64,000 nucleotides of DNA from Mycobacteroides sp. LB1 (GTDB lineage Bacteria > Actinomycetota > Actinomycetes > Mycobacteriales > Mycobacteriaceae): assembly GCF_013449725.1 (NCBI RefSeq), contig NZ_JACCFF010000001.1, forward strand, positions 1,488,001-1,552,000, read 5' to 3'. The notes under the pieces are model-generated. The model made no database searches. It was given only the letters and a program-made list of their open reading frames with translations, and was not told the DNA's origin. The translations under genes were made by a program, and so were the position numbers. The first letter of the stretch is position 1. Each line of letters opens with the position of its first letter. Of the stretch, positions 35,635-45,500 are shown one piece after another.

Positions 35635-36558
35635 GTGGTCGAGGATCGGGACAATGGGGCCGGCAGGACGTCCCCTCCCACCGAACGCGTGATGGCCGTA
35701 CTCGACTTCATGGCGCGGCATCGCACCGAACGATTCGGACTCTCCGAGTTGGCGCGTCGACTCGGCCTGAGCAAGCCCACCTGCCTGGGCATCGTCACCA
35801 CCCTCGCCGAGTCGGGGTACCTCATCCGGGACGACCGCGATAAGACGTACAGCCTGGGCCCGGCGCTCATCCGCATCGGCAGAGCCGCCCAGGAGTCACT
35901 GCGCGCCAAGCCCGCGAGCCGCGATCAATTGTTGGCGCTGACACGCGAATTCGGCCATACTGCGGCATTGTCCGCAGTGGTCAGCGACCGGGTCACTGTG
36001 CTGGAAGTGGTCAGCGACCCCGATCACCCCGTCCGTGTCGAGGTCGGCCAGAGCTATCCGTTCACCCCTCCGGTGGGCCTCATGTTCGTCCTCTGGGATA
36101 CCGACGAGACCATCACCTCCTGGCTGGCCAAGGACCCCACCGCACCCGGCCGCACCGCAGATGATCGTCTCCGCAAGGTGATCGAGGAATGTCGCACCGA
36201 CGGCTACCTCGTCGAGCTGTTGACCCCCGCCGGCCGGCAGCTGTACTCCCTCATGGCCGGGGTGCCCGGCGACATACCCAATGAGCTACGCGCCCTACTC
36301 GGGGAGATCGTCTCGGGAATCGGCGAGCGGGTCTACCTGCGCAGTGAGAACTACACCGTCGGCTCGGGGGCGAAGGCGCGCCACCGGGTAAATGTCATGT
36401 CGGCACCGGTCTACGACCACAACGGCAAGCAAGCCATGGTCGCGAGCCTCTATATCGCCGCCGACCTCACGGACGCGGAGATCACCGCGCGGGCCAAGGC
36501 GCTGGTTCGCACCGCGCACGGGATCACCGAACACATCGGCGGCATCAAGCCCGCCTAG
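35635..36558 (+). CDS. IclR-family transcriptional regulator
   Basis: 307 residues: N-terminal winged helix (about 15-75, ERVMAVLDFMARHR, LSELARRLGLSKPTCLGIVTTLAE) and a C-terminal IclR effector domain (about 90-300). I use the GTG at 35635 because AGGAGG lies 8 bp upstream; an ATG at 35578 would add 19 residues. Divergent from the sulfotransferase operon and followed by cysD. With a matching palindrome at both promoters it is the likely regulator of this sulfur module. The effector is unknown; a steroid, sulfolipid precursor or sulfur metabolite are options. Confidence 0.9.
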   Translation: MVEDRDNGAGRTSPPTERVMAVLDFMARHRTERFGLSELARRLGLSKPTCLGIVTTLAESGYLIRDDRDKTYSLGPALIRIGRAAQESLRAKPASRDQLLALTREFGHTAALSAVVSDRVTVLEVVSDPDHPVRVEVGQSYPFTPPVGLMFVLWDTDETITSWLAKDPTAPGRTADDRLRKVIEECRTDGYLVELLTPAGRQLYSLMAGVPGDIPNELRALLGEIVSGIGERVYLRSENYTVGSGAKARHRVNVMSAPVYDHNGKQAMVASLYIAADLTDAEITARAKALVRTAHGITEHIGGIKPA

Positions 36559-36572
36559 CTGCACCTTTTCTG

Positions 36573-36602
36573 CCGAGTGTGCGCACCAGCGCCCACACTC
36601 GG
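36573..36602. repeat. Palindrome CCGAGTGTG / CACACTCGG after the IclR gene
   Basis: 9-bp perfect arms (36573-36581 and 36594-36602) around 12 bases. The arm sequence resembles the ends of the 56-bp repeats at 16081 and 17032, so it may be a short relative. It could also form a hairpin at the end of the IclR mRNA, but only four T's follow. Confidence 0.6.
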
Positions 36603-36661
36603 TGGTTTTCGCGCGCTGACACTCACACTCGACGTCCGGCGACTCGCCATTGACACCCGAC

Positions 36662-36675
36662 GAGAACGCGTTCTA
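36662..36675. promoter_or_regulatory. Near-consensus KstR-like palindrome upstream of cysD
   Basis: GAGAACGCGTTCTA differs from TnnAACnnGTTnnA only in the first base, and contains the perfect palindrome AGAACGCGTTCT. It is 62 bp before the cysD ATG. It may mark a sterol input to cysDNC or be chance. Confidence 0.4.
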
Positions 36676-36705
36676 ATCTGGGCTGGACCGAATACGAACC
36701 GATGC

Positions 36706-36721
36706 GGTACATATTTGGACC
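36706..36721. promoter_or_regulatory. Second copy of the IclR-type palindrome, before cysD
   Basis: GGTACATATTTGGACC matches the palindrome at 35529 at 14 of 16 positions. It ends 16 bp upstream of the cysD ATG. Confidence 0.65.
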
Positions 36722-36737
36722 ACTAAAGGAGTCGAGG

Positions 36738-37724
36738 ATGGCGGCAGATACCGATGCTCTTCGCGCAAGCTGGGGGTCCCTCCCGCTTGCGGGGGCCTCA
36801 TCACGGGCCGATTCGTATGAGTTGTCGCACTTGAACGCCCTGGAGGCTGAGGCGGTCTACATATTCCGAGAGGTTGCAGCAACCTTCGAAAGGCCCGTAC
36901 TGCTGTTCTCCGGCGGCAAGGATTCCGTCGTCATGCTGCATGTCGCGGCCAAGGCGTTCTGGCCATCGCCGCTGCCCTTCCCGGTCATGCACATCGATAC
37001 CGGGCACAACTTCGACGAGGTCATCGCCTTTCGCGACGAGACCGTGAGCCGGTACAACCTGCGCCTGGAAGTTGGCAGCGTGCAGGACGACATCGACTCC
37101 GGCGCGGTGGTCGAGGAAACCGGGCCGGGCGCCACCCGTAACCGTCTGCAGACCGCGACTCTGTTGCGCAGCATCACCGAGCACCGCTTCGACGCGGTGT
37201 TTGGTGGGGCCCGCCGCGACGAGGAGAAGGCCCGTGCCAAGGAGCGGGTGTTCAGCTTCCGCGATGAGTTCGGTCAGTGGGATCCACGCGCGCAGCGCCC
37301 CGAACTCTGGAACATCTACAACGGCCGCCACCGCAAGGGTGAGCACATCCGTGTGTTCCCGCTGTCCAACTGGACCGAGCTGGACATCTGGCAGTACATC
37401 GAATCGGAGAGCCGCAATGGCCTGGCGCTGCCCCCTCTCTATTACGCGCACACTCGCCGTGTAGTGGAGCGCGACGGAATGCTCTTGTCAGACACCAGGT
37501 TCCTTACCCTGCAACCGGGTGAGGAACTTGTCGAGAAGTCGGTGCGCTTTAGAACCATCGGCGACGCCACCTGCACGGGCGCTGTTGAGTCCGTCGCGTC
37601 GACGCCCAGCGCGGTGGTGGAAGAGATTGCCGCCACACGCATCACGGAGCGGGGAGCCACCCGAGCCGACGACCGGATCTCCGAGGCCGGTATGGAAGAC
37701 CGCAAGAAGGAAGGGTACTTCTGA
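36738..37724 (+). CDS. cysD: Sulfate adenylyltransferase subunit 2
   Basis: 328 residues of the PP-loop ATP pyrophosphatase type: LLFSGGKDSVVMLH, HIDTGHNFDEVI, FGGARRDEEKARAKERVFSF and the C-terminal RISEAGMEDRKKEGYF. With CysN it makes adenosine 5'-phosphosulfate from sulfate and ATP. ATG at 36738 has AGGAG upstream. Residues about 7-22 (LRASWGSLPLAGASS) are not part of the usual CysD start: they are encoded by a long form of the interspersed repeat inserted in frame. The stop overlaps the cysNC start (TGATG). Confidence 0.95.
   Translation: MAADTDALRASWGSLPLAGASSRADSYELSHLNALEAEAVYIFREVAATFERPVLLFSGGKDSVVMLHVAAKAFWPSPLPFPVMHIDTGHNFDEVIAFRDETVSRYNLRLEVGSVQDDIDSGAVVEETGPGATRNRLQTATLLRSITEHRFDAVFGGARRDEEKARAKERVFSFRDEFGQWDPRAQRPELWNIYNGRHRKGEHIRVFPLSNWTELDIWQYIESESRNGLALPPLYYAHTRRVVERDGMLLSDTRFLTLQPGEELVEKSVRFRTIGDATCTGAVESVASTPSAVVEEIAATRITERGATRADDRISEAGMEDRKKEGYF
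36756..36803 (-). repeat. Long form of the interspersed repeat, in frame inside cysD
   Basis: On the minus strand it begins TGATGAGG and ends CTTGCGCGAAGAGC, like the short copies, but with about 26 extra bases between the halves that include the inverted repeat CCCGCTTGCGGG. It encodes LRAS-WGSLPLAGA-SS in CysD. Confidence 0.75.
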
Positions 37725-39625
37725 TGGGCACCGTGATAGAAACCGCCGAGCCGGCTCAGGAGCTCATCCGCGTCGCCACCGCGGGCAGCGTCGACGACGG
37801 CAAGTCCACCCTCATCGGCCGCCTGCTCTATGACTCGAAGTCGATCTTCGCCGATCAGCTGGCCGCCGTGGAAGCCACCAGCAAGGCCAAGGGCGAAACG
37901 CATACCAACCTCGCGCTGCTCACCGACGGCCTACGGGCCGAGCGCGAGCAGGGCATCACCATCGACGTCGCGCACCGCTATTTCTCCACGCCCGTGCGTA
38001 AATTCATCATCGCCGATACCCCAGGCCACGAGCAGTACACGCGCAATATGGTGACCGGCGCCTCCACCGCAGACCTGGCGATCATTCTGGTCGACGCGCG
38101 TAACGGCCTGACCCAGCAGACCCGTCGGCATGCGTTCATCACCTCGTTGCTCGGTGTCGAGCATGTGGTGCTGTGCATCAACAAAATGGACCTGGTCGAC
38201 TGGTCCCCTCAGCGATTCGACGAAATCAAGGAGGAGTTCCGGCGATTCGCAACGAAGCTAGAACTGCACGACCTCACCGTCATTCCGGTATCGGCGCTTC
38301 TCGGCGATAACATCGTCACCCGGTCTACCAATACCCCGTGGTACGAGGGCCCGTCGCTGCTGCATCATATTGAGCAGGTACACATTTCGTCGGACCGCAA
38401 CCTGATCGACGCTCGCTTCCCCATCCAGTACGTCATCCGTCCCCAGGGTGGTGCGGCAGCACACGGTGCCGAGCAGATCACCGACCTGCACGATTTCCGT
38501 GCCGTCGCCGGAACCGTCGCCAGCGGCGTGTTCAAACCTGGTGACGAGATCGTGGCGCTGCCTTCCGGTTTCACCTCAACCGTATCGGCGATCTGGGGGC
38601 CGGGCGGTTCGGTCGTGGACGAGGCCTTCGCCGGGAGCGCGGTCAGTGTGCAACTCGCCGATCAGCTGGACCTGGGCCGCGGTGACATGCTCTGCCGTCC
38701 GAACAACCGGCCGCTGGTCGGTGCGCAGATCGATGCCATGGTGTGCTGGTTCACCGATGTGTCCACGCTGTCCGAGGGGTCACGGTTCGTGATGCAGCAC
38801 GCGAATTCGACGGTGAAGGTCGCCATCGCAGGGCTCGACTACCGTCTCGATGTCAACAGCCTGCACCGCGACCAGGAAGCAAAAGAGCTGAAGCTCAACG
38901 AGATCGGTCGTGTGCAGCTACGACTGCAGCGACCGATCATGTTCGACCCGTACCGACGCAACCGGACCACCGGCAGCTTCATCCTGATCGACGAGGCGAC
39001 CAACAACACCGTTGCGGCGGGCATGATTTCCGGACCCACGCTGCACCAGTCCAAGGTGGTTTGGCACTCGTCCGCGGTTTCGCGGGAGGAACGCTCCACC
39101 AAGGGTGGGACGATCTGGATCACCGGGCTTTCGGCCTCCGGAAAATCCACCGTGGCAGTAGAATTGGAGCGACGCTTGGTTGCGATGGGCATTCCCGCCT
39201 ATCGACTCGACGGCGACAATCTGCGACACGGCCTCAACGCCGATCTCGGATTCTCCGCGACCGACCGCGCCGAGAACGTGCGCCGTGTCGGTGCCGTCGC
39301 CCAGATCCTCTCCGACTCGGGCGTTGTCGCGGTGGCCGCGCTCATCAGTCCGTATCGAGCCGATCGTGACAAGATCCGGGACCAGCACGAGAAGGCCGGG
39401 CTGCCGTTCGTCGAGATATTCGTCGACACCCCGGTGGAGATCTGCGAGCAGCGCGATCCGAAGGGCATGTACGCCAAGGCCCGTGCCGGCGAGATCAGCG
39501 ATTTCACCGGAGTCAATGCTCCCTACGAGGCTCCCGAGAGGGCCGACCTGGTGCTGCGCCCCCATGAAGGCAATCCAGAGCAGCAGGCGGCCGCGATCCT
39601 GGAGTTCTGGCTATCGGTCGGCTAA
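37724..39625 (+). CDS. cysNC: Sulfate adenylyltransferase subunit 1 fused to APS kinase
   Basis: 633 residues. The N-terminal 430 or so are the CysN GTPase (P-loop GSVDDGKS at 21-28, DTPGHEQYTRNM, NKMD). The C-terminal 190 are the APS kinase CysC (P-loop GLSASGKST at about 467-475, YRLDGDNLRHGLN). The GTPase drives CysD, and the kinase turns APS into PAPS, the universal sulfate donor, so this gene pair makes the substrate of the nearby sulfotransferase. Translationally coupled to cysD. Ends in a 4-base overlap with the stop of the converging mycP. Confidence 0.96.
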   Translation: MGTVIETAEPAQELIRVATAGSVDDGKSTLIGRLLYDSKSIFADQLAAVEATSKAKGETHTNLALLTDGLRAEREQGITIDVAHRYFSTPVRKFIIADTPGHEQYTRNMVTGASTADLAIILVDARNGLTQQTRRHAFITSLLGVEHVVLCINKMDLVDWSPQRFDEIKEEFRRFATKLELHDLTVIPVSALLGDNIVTRSTNTPWYEGPSLLHHIEQVHISSDRNLIDARFPIQYVIRPQGGAAAHGAEQITDLHDFRAVAGTVASGVFKPGDEIVALPSGFTSTVSAIWGPGGSVVDEAFAGSAVSVQLADQLDLGRGDMLCRPNNRPLVGAQIDAMVCWFTDVSTLSEGSRFVMQHANSTVKVAIAGLDYRLDVNSLHRDQEAKELKLNEIGRVQLRLQRPIMFDPYRRNRTTGSFILIDEATNNTVAAGMISGPTLHQSKVVWHSSAVSREERSTKGGTIWITGLSASGKSTVAVELERRLVAMGIPAYRLDGDNLRHGLNADLGFSATDRAENVRRVGAVAQILSDSGVVAVAALISPYRADRDKIRDQHEKAGLPFVEIFVDTPVEICEQRDPKGMYAKARAGEISDFTGVNAPYEAPERADLVLRPHEGNPEQQAAAILEFWLSVG

Positions 39626-41052
39626 CGCTTGATATCGACGGAGGTGACGGCGTCGATATCGTTGACCGGCGCCGTAGCTTCCTCGCGTCGCCGGCTGGGT
39701 AAGAACAGCGCCCAGACGGCGACCATTGCGGCGATGCACGTTGCGGTGGCGATCAGCATGACGTTGCGCGCCAGGGTCGCCGCATGACCCGTTTTCGGCA
39801 GTTCCACGACCGCCTTGTTCATATCGGGGTCCGGCATCTGATCGGCGGGGGGCACTTCGGCGGACAGCGCCGCCACCGGGTCGATCATGCCGTAACCGGA
39901 CGCAATGTTGGGGCCGTTACCCGGTGTGCGCGCGGTGCGTTTAATCAATTCGATCACCTGACCCGCGTTGAGATCCGGTCGTTGCGAACGCACGAGAGCC
40001 ACCAGCCCGGAAACGAACGGTGCGGCGAAGCTGGTGCCGTTGATCGGCGCCAGGCCCTGTTGCCCCATGATGCCGTTGATAACACCGGGCCCAAATGGGT
40101 CTAGCGACAGAATGCCCTCACCCGGCGCGGCGACACCGATCCACGGCCCCCGCAGGCTGAATTCGGCAGGTTCGGCTTCCTTGTCCAAGGCGGCGACCGT
40201 CAGCACATACTGAGAGAAGTAGGCCGGTGAGGCAACAGTTTTGACGGTCGGCCAGGCGGTCTCCATGGAACGGTTGGGATCGGTCATGTCGTTCTGCGTC
40301 TTACAGGCGCCGTCCTTACCGACGTTCCCAGCCGCCGCCACCACCACCACATTGCGCTCGTACGCGTAGCGCACCGCTCTGCCCACCGCGTTGTCGTCGA
40401 TGTGTACACCTTCTGGGGCACACGCGACTTCGGAAAGGTTGATGACCGTGGCACCCAGCTCGACGGCGCGGGTAATCGCGAACGCCAGGGTTGTCGTGTT
40501 GCCATAGCCCGCTGAGTTGGAATTGGGATCGTCCTTATTCGATCCGCTGCCCTTGATGGCAAATGAACTGCTGTTCTGACGGATCGACAGGATCGTCGCC
40601 TCGGGTGCGACACCCGCGAAATTGTCGGTATCTGACGGAGCGGCGGCGATGATGCCGGCGACCAGGGTGCCGTGCGCATCGCAGTCCTGGAGCCCGTCGG
40701 AGTTCGACACATAGTCGCCGCCGGGCTCCACCCGTAGTCGTGGGTGGGGACTGACACCGGTGTCGATGACCGCAACCTTCTGCCCAAATCCCCGGGAGAA
40801 CTGCCGCGCTCCTTCATAATTCAGCATCATGTCGGCGGCCGTTTGCAGCCTGGCGTCGGTACCCGGTAAGAGGCCGGTGACGGCACACACCTGCTTCTGT
40901 TCGGTGGGCTCCGTCGGGCCGACACTGCCGGCGGGAGGCGGGCCCGGTTCGACGATCGGTGGTCCGATGGCTTGCGCCGGTGGCGGTGCCAGCAGCGCCA
41001 CCAAGCCGACCGTGGCCAGCACGGCGGCCCCCCGCAGCGCCGGGTTCACCAT
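39622..41052 (-). CDS. mycP: Mycosin (subtilisin-like protease) of a type VII secretion system
   Basis: 476 residues. Signal peptide (AAVLATVGLVALLAPPPAQA), then a subtilase domain with Asp97 (AVIDTGV), His127 (DAHGTLVAG), oxyanion Asn243 (AAAGN) and Ser341 (NGTSFAAPF), a Pro/Gly linker, and a C-terminal membrane segment (VMLIATATCIAAMVAVWALFL). This is the mycosin layout. Mycosins stabilise the ESX membrane complex and cleave some substrates. ATG at 41052 overlaps the eccD stop by 7 bases. Last gene of the eccC-eccD-mycP operon. Confidence 0.95.
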   Translation of the reverse strand: MVNPALRGAAVLATVGLVALLAPPPAQAIGPPIVEPGPPPAGSVGPTEPTEQKQVCAVTGLLPGTDARLQTAADMMLNYEGARQFSRGFGQKVAVIDTGVSPHPRLRVEPGGDYVSNSDGLQDCDAHGTLVAGIIAAAPSDTDNFAGVAPEATILSIRQNSSSFAIKGSGSNKDDPNSNSAGYGNTTTLAFAITRAVELGATVINLSEVACAPEGVHIDDNAVGRAVRYAYERNVVVVAAAGNVGKDGACKTQNDMTDPNRSMETAWPTVKTVASPAYFSQYVLTVAALDKEAEPAEFSLRGPWIGVAAPGEGILSLDPFGPGVINGIMGQQGLAPINGTSFAAPFVSGLVALVRSQRPDLNAGQVIELIKRTARTPGNGPNIASGYGMIDPVAALSAEVPPADQMPDPDMNKAVVELPKTGHAATLARNVMLIATATCIAAMVAVWALFLPSRRREEATAPVNDIDAVTSVDIKR

Positions 41053-42539
41053 GGAACCCCGCTGAAATGACGGTAGGCCCCCGCCACCCATAACCCGACG
41101 GGTATGAGCGAAGCCACCATCAGATACTCGACATACGCCAATCCTGCGGTGAGGCGGCCCATTCTGCGCCCTCCCGCGAAAAGGACGCCGACCAGCGCGG
41201 CTACGACACCCAGCCCAAGTAGCACCCCGAATGCCACAACCCCGATCAAGGTGGAGCCGGACTGGGCAAGCACACAGGTCAAGATCGTGATTGCCACGGC
41301 GGGAACCCCGAGAGATGCCTTCTCAAACCCGGCGAGACGGGGGCGTGCGCGCAGGCCAAGCACCCCGGCCACCAACGCCGCCAAAACCATTGGCGCCCAT
41401 GCCACCTGGCTCGCGGGGGAGAGGCTTACGACGATTCCCGAACCCGCTGCGATTCCCAGACCACTGAACAGAGCCGACCGCGTGGCCACGGCCATCTTCA
41501 CTCGCTCCCTGGCGTTCTCGGCGGTCGGAATGGACTCGGCCGAGGTCGAATCGTTCGGAGAGTCCTTGTCCGATGATCTGTTGAACGGATTCTCGAACAG
41601 CTCCCCATCAACGGGTGCATCCGCGGTCGGCGGGTCAAATCTGCCCAGCGAGGCCGTCAACCAGGGCACGGTGAGAGTCAGCAATGTGGCAGTCACCGCG
41701 AGGGCGGCGCCGGTGACGGAAGCGTCTGGAGACCAGGCCCCCTGTGCGATCAATGCCAATCCGCACAAGGCAAAAACCACAGAGCTACAAAGGAATCCCC
41801 AGTTTCCGGTGCCGACGAGCCGGTACGCGGCAAAGTTGAACACCAGCATCGCCAGGCAACCGCCTGCCACCCCGAGATGCCCGAACACATGCAGGAACGC
41901 CCAACAGGTTCCCGCCGCGATGGGGATACTGGCCCAGGTGAGTGCGGACGCGATATCGGTGCGCTCATATGAGCGGTACGCGACGGTCGCCCCGGCGAGC
42001 AGCACCCCGACCATGATGACCGACAGCGCGGCCACCACCGCCCACTGCGGACGGAAGGAGAGGTCGACCAGGAAATAGACGAACGCTGCCGAGACGAGGT
42101 ACAGGCCCGCTACACCCATGATCCGTGCCGATGCGGCATCCCAAGGCGCGTACGAGGATCGGTTGAGTTTGGCTGCGGCATCGACGACATCGTCATACAG
42201 CGTCGGAGCATCAAGTGTTCGTTCCGAGGACAGATACAACAAGTCCCCATGCCCGATCCCGGCGTCACGCAGGGTCGATTCAGGTGTGAGCGGGATATCC
42301 GACTCCACGCGCCGCAGCACCCAGTGATTCTTACGGTCCTCGCGCGGCGTCACGTCCTCGTCACGTTTCACATCACGCGAGGAAACCAGCTTGGCCAACT
42401 CGGGTACGAATGCGGCGATCGGAAGATCCAGGGGCAGAGCGATATCCAGCTGAGTCCTACCGCCGAAGACCGAGACACGGACGTGCTCGGCGGCCGCGGT
42501 CAGTATCTGGGACTGGGCCAGTTCCCTGATACCGGTCAC
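41046..42539 (-). CDS. eccD: EccD type VII secretion channel protein (copy A)
   Basis: 497 residues: N-terminal ubiquitin-like domain (about 17-108, VRVSVFGGRTQLDIALPLDLPIAAFVPEL, DLLYLSSERTL), then about eleven membrane segments from residue 140 on, with a long cytoplasmic Ser/Asp-rich loop (DGELFENPFNRSSDKDSPND) in the middle. In solved ESX-3 and ESX-5 cores each protomer contains two EccD molecules. GTG start overlaps the eccC stop (GTGA). A second, different eccD is at 46689. Confidence 0.92.
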   Translation of the reverse strand: MTGIRELAQSQILTAAAEHVRVSVFGGRTQLDIALPLDLPIAAFVPELAKLVSSRDVKRDEDVTPREDRKNHWVLRRVESDIPLTPESTLRDAGIGHGDLLYLSSERTLDAPTLYDDVVDAAAKLNRSSYAPWDAASARIMGVAGLYLVSAAFVYFLVDLSFRPQWAVVAALSVIMVGVLLAGATVAYRSYERTDIASALTWASIPIAAGTCWAFLHVFGHLGVAGGCLAMLVFNFAAYRLVGTGNWGFLCSSVVFALCGLALIAQGAWSPDASVTGAALAVTATLLTLTVPWLTASLGRFDPPTADAPVDGELFENPFNRSSDKDSPNDSTSAESIPTAENARERVKMAVATRSALFSGLGIAAGSGIVVSLSPASQVAWAPMVLAALVAGVLGLRARPRLAGFEKASLGVPAVAITILTCVLAQSGSTLIGVVAFGVLLGLGVVAALVGVLFAGGRRMGRLTAGLAYVEYLMVASLIPVGLWVAGAYRHFSGVPW

Positions 42540-45500
42540 AGGTCGGGCATCCGGGAAAGTTGGATGACCCCGCTCGACATCGTGCGCGAGATCAACATGC
42601 CACGCCCCGGCGGCATCTGCATCGCCTTGTAACCGCCGAACAATGCGCCCTCTTCCTTGGATCCACTCATGACTAACGCGTTGCAGGACAAGTCGCGCAT
42701 GCGGCCGATGAACGGGTCGAACATCGCCTTCCCCGCACCACCGCTGCGCCGTGTGACCACCACGCGTAAGCCGATATCGCGCGCCTGCGGCAGGAATTCG
42801 GCAATCGGCGCGAGTGGGTTGTTCATGTTGTTGATCGCCACCAGGTCGTAGTCGTCGATCAACACGAAGATCTCAGGACCGCTCCACCATGACCTGTCCT
42901 TGAGCTGCTGTTGCGTGATGTCGTTGGCGGGCAGCCGGTCCCGTAGCGAGCTCGCGAGACTCGTCATGAGCTCACCACATGATTGAGCAGCGGTGGCGTA
43001 CCCACCCAGGTGGTCGCCGTCCACCGCACCGAGCATGGACCTGCGGAAGTCCACCAGGACCAGCTTGGCTTCCTCCGGCGTCGCATTCTCCATAACGCCC
43101 TGCGCAATATTGCGCAGGAATGAGGTCTTGCCGCATTCGATGTCGGCGAAGGCGACGAAATGCGGTTGGGCATCGAAATCGACTACAACAGGCGCCAATT
43201 CCGCTTCGTCGATACCGATCGGGATCTTCGATTTGGACAGTCGACCGGTCCGACGCGCCGAATCGATGACCAGGTTTCGATCCAGGTCCAGGGGCAGCAT
43301 CCGTACCTGTTGCGCGCCCCGCCCGAGGTAGTGGTCCCGCATCATCTCCACGGTCGCCGCGACGCCCTGAGGCAGATCCTCGACGTCCGAGCTCGAGTCC
43401 AGGCGTGGCAACGCCATCAGAACATGCAGCTTCTCAGCGTTGATACCGCGGCCCGGTCTGCCGACGGGGACCAGCTCGGCGAACTTGCGCCCCATCTCGC
43501 TGTCGATCGGATCGCCGAGGCGCAATTCGATGCGGGTGCCCAGCATGTCTTTCACGGCGGGCCTGATCTCCATCCAGCGTGACGCCGAGATTGCCAGGTG
43601 GATACCGTATGAAAGTCCCTGGATCGCAATGGATTGCAGGACAGGCTCAAGGATCTCGAAATCGCTGCGGATCGAGGCCCAGCCATCGATGACGAGCACC
43701 AGGTCACCGAACTTGTCTTGGCTCAACGGGTCCTGAGCCGCTTCCGCGGGGGGTAGCGTCGCCAGATGGGCCTTGCGTTGCCGGAAATCACGCATCGACT
43801 CGATACCCAGGTCGCGGAAGCGAAGCTCACGTGCCCGTAGCAGACCCGATACCTCGGCGACGGTCCGTCGGATCCGATCGGCATCCATACGGCCGGCCAC
43901 GGAACTCACGTGCGGAAGATTGGTCAGACTCGTCAGCGTGCCACCACCGAAGTCGAGACACACGAACTGCAGCTGTTCGGGAGTGTGTGTGGCGGCACCG
44001 GCGACGATGAGCGTTCGCAGGGCCGTGGACTTGCCCGACTGCGGGCCACCCACCACGACCACGTTGCCGTTGGCGCCGGCCAGATCGACCATCATCACGT
44101 CGCGGCGCTGGTCATACGGTCGATCGATAACGCCCATCGGCATGACGAGGCGGCCGTTGACGTTCTCCGGGGCATTCCATTCGGGCTCGGGCAGAAGCTG
44201 ATTGACTGCGGGGCTCTCATCGAGCGGCGGCAGCCACACCTCGTGCGCGGGACGCCCATGCCCCCTGATTCGACCCACCACGACATCGAGCAGGGTCGTC
44301 TTCGTCGGCGACTGCACGACCGCTACCGCTTCTTCCTGAGCCTTCTGCACCGAGGTCGCCGGCTTGGGATCCTTGGCGACCGGCGACGCGGTGAAGAGCT
44401 TCGGCGCCAGTGCACCCAGCTGTGACACGCGACCAGAGCGCGACGCTCCCCTGGGCTTCACATACTCGCCGGATACATAGGACGCGTTGAACCGAGTCGG
44501 CTCGGACGCATCGGTCTTAAGGTAGGCCGAGCCGGGAACGCTGGGCAAGTGGTAGGCATCCGGAACGCCGAGAACACTGCGAGATTCTCCGGCGGAAAAC
44601 GTCTTGAGGCCAATCCGGTACGACAAGTGGGAGTCGAGACCGCGCAGCTTCCCTTCCTCCAGACGCTGCGAAGCCAACAAAAGGTGAACATGCAGAGAGC
44701 GGCCCAGGCGTCCGATCATCACGAACAATTCCGCGAAATCAGGTTTTTGCGAAAGCAATTCGGAGAACTCGTCCACCACGATGAACAGCGCGGGGAGGGG
44801 GTCCAAGTCTGCGCCGTTGACGCGAGCACGTTCGTACTCCGTGACATTCGGGAAGTTCCCGGCGGAACGTAGCAACTCCTGGCGCCGATTCATCTCGCCG
44901 GCCAGCGCGTCACGCATGCGGTCCACAAGGATGAGTTCGTCCTCCAGGTTGGTGATGATGGCTGACACATGTGGTGCCCCATCCAGACCCAGAAATGTTG
45001 CGCCACCTTTGAAGTCGACCAGGACGAGGTTCAGAGCATCCGGCGAGTGCGAGGTGATCATCGCCAACACCAGGGTCCGCAGGAACTCCGACTTCCCGGA
45101 TCCGGTGGCACCGATGCACAGGCCGTGCGGCCCCATACCGTTCTCCGCCGACTCCTTGATATCCAGCTCCAACGGCTGCCCGTTGGGCGTGATACCGATC
45201 GGCACCCGCAGGCGCTCCCGGGGCGAGCGGGGACGCCACACCTGATCGGGGTCGATCTCGGTGGCATCGGGAATCTTCAGTAGCGCCATCAAACCCGGAT
45301 CGACGGCACGCGACTCGGATTCGAGGCTAACGATGTGTGCCGCATTCGCGGGCCGGAACCGCCCGACCCGACGCGCGGTGGCCTCGGCCTCCGCAACCGC
45401 AAGCGCATCGGGCGTAGCAAACCGTTCCGCACCCACCGCGGTCCTCGCCCCGATATCGCCGGGTTCGACAACCAATTGCAGACCACGTCGTGCAGCCACC

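Noticed and set aside
36573..36602. A rho-independent terminator after the IclR gene
   Set aside because: The stem is good but only four T's follow after a GGTGG, and the arm matches the repeat family; left as a repeat.
36685..36700. A third IclR-type palindrome before cysD
   Set aside because: GGACCGAATACGAACC matches the palindrome at only about 10 of 16 positions, which is within chance.
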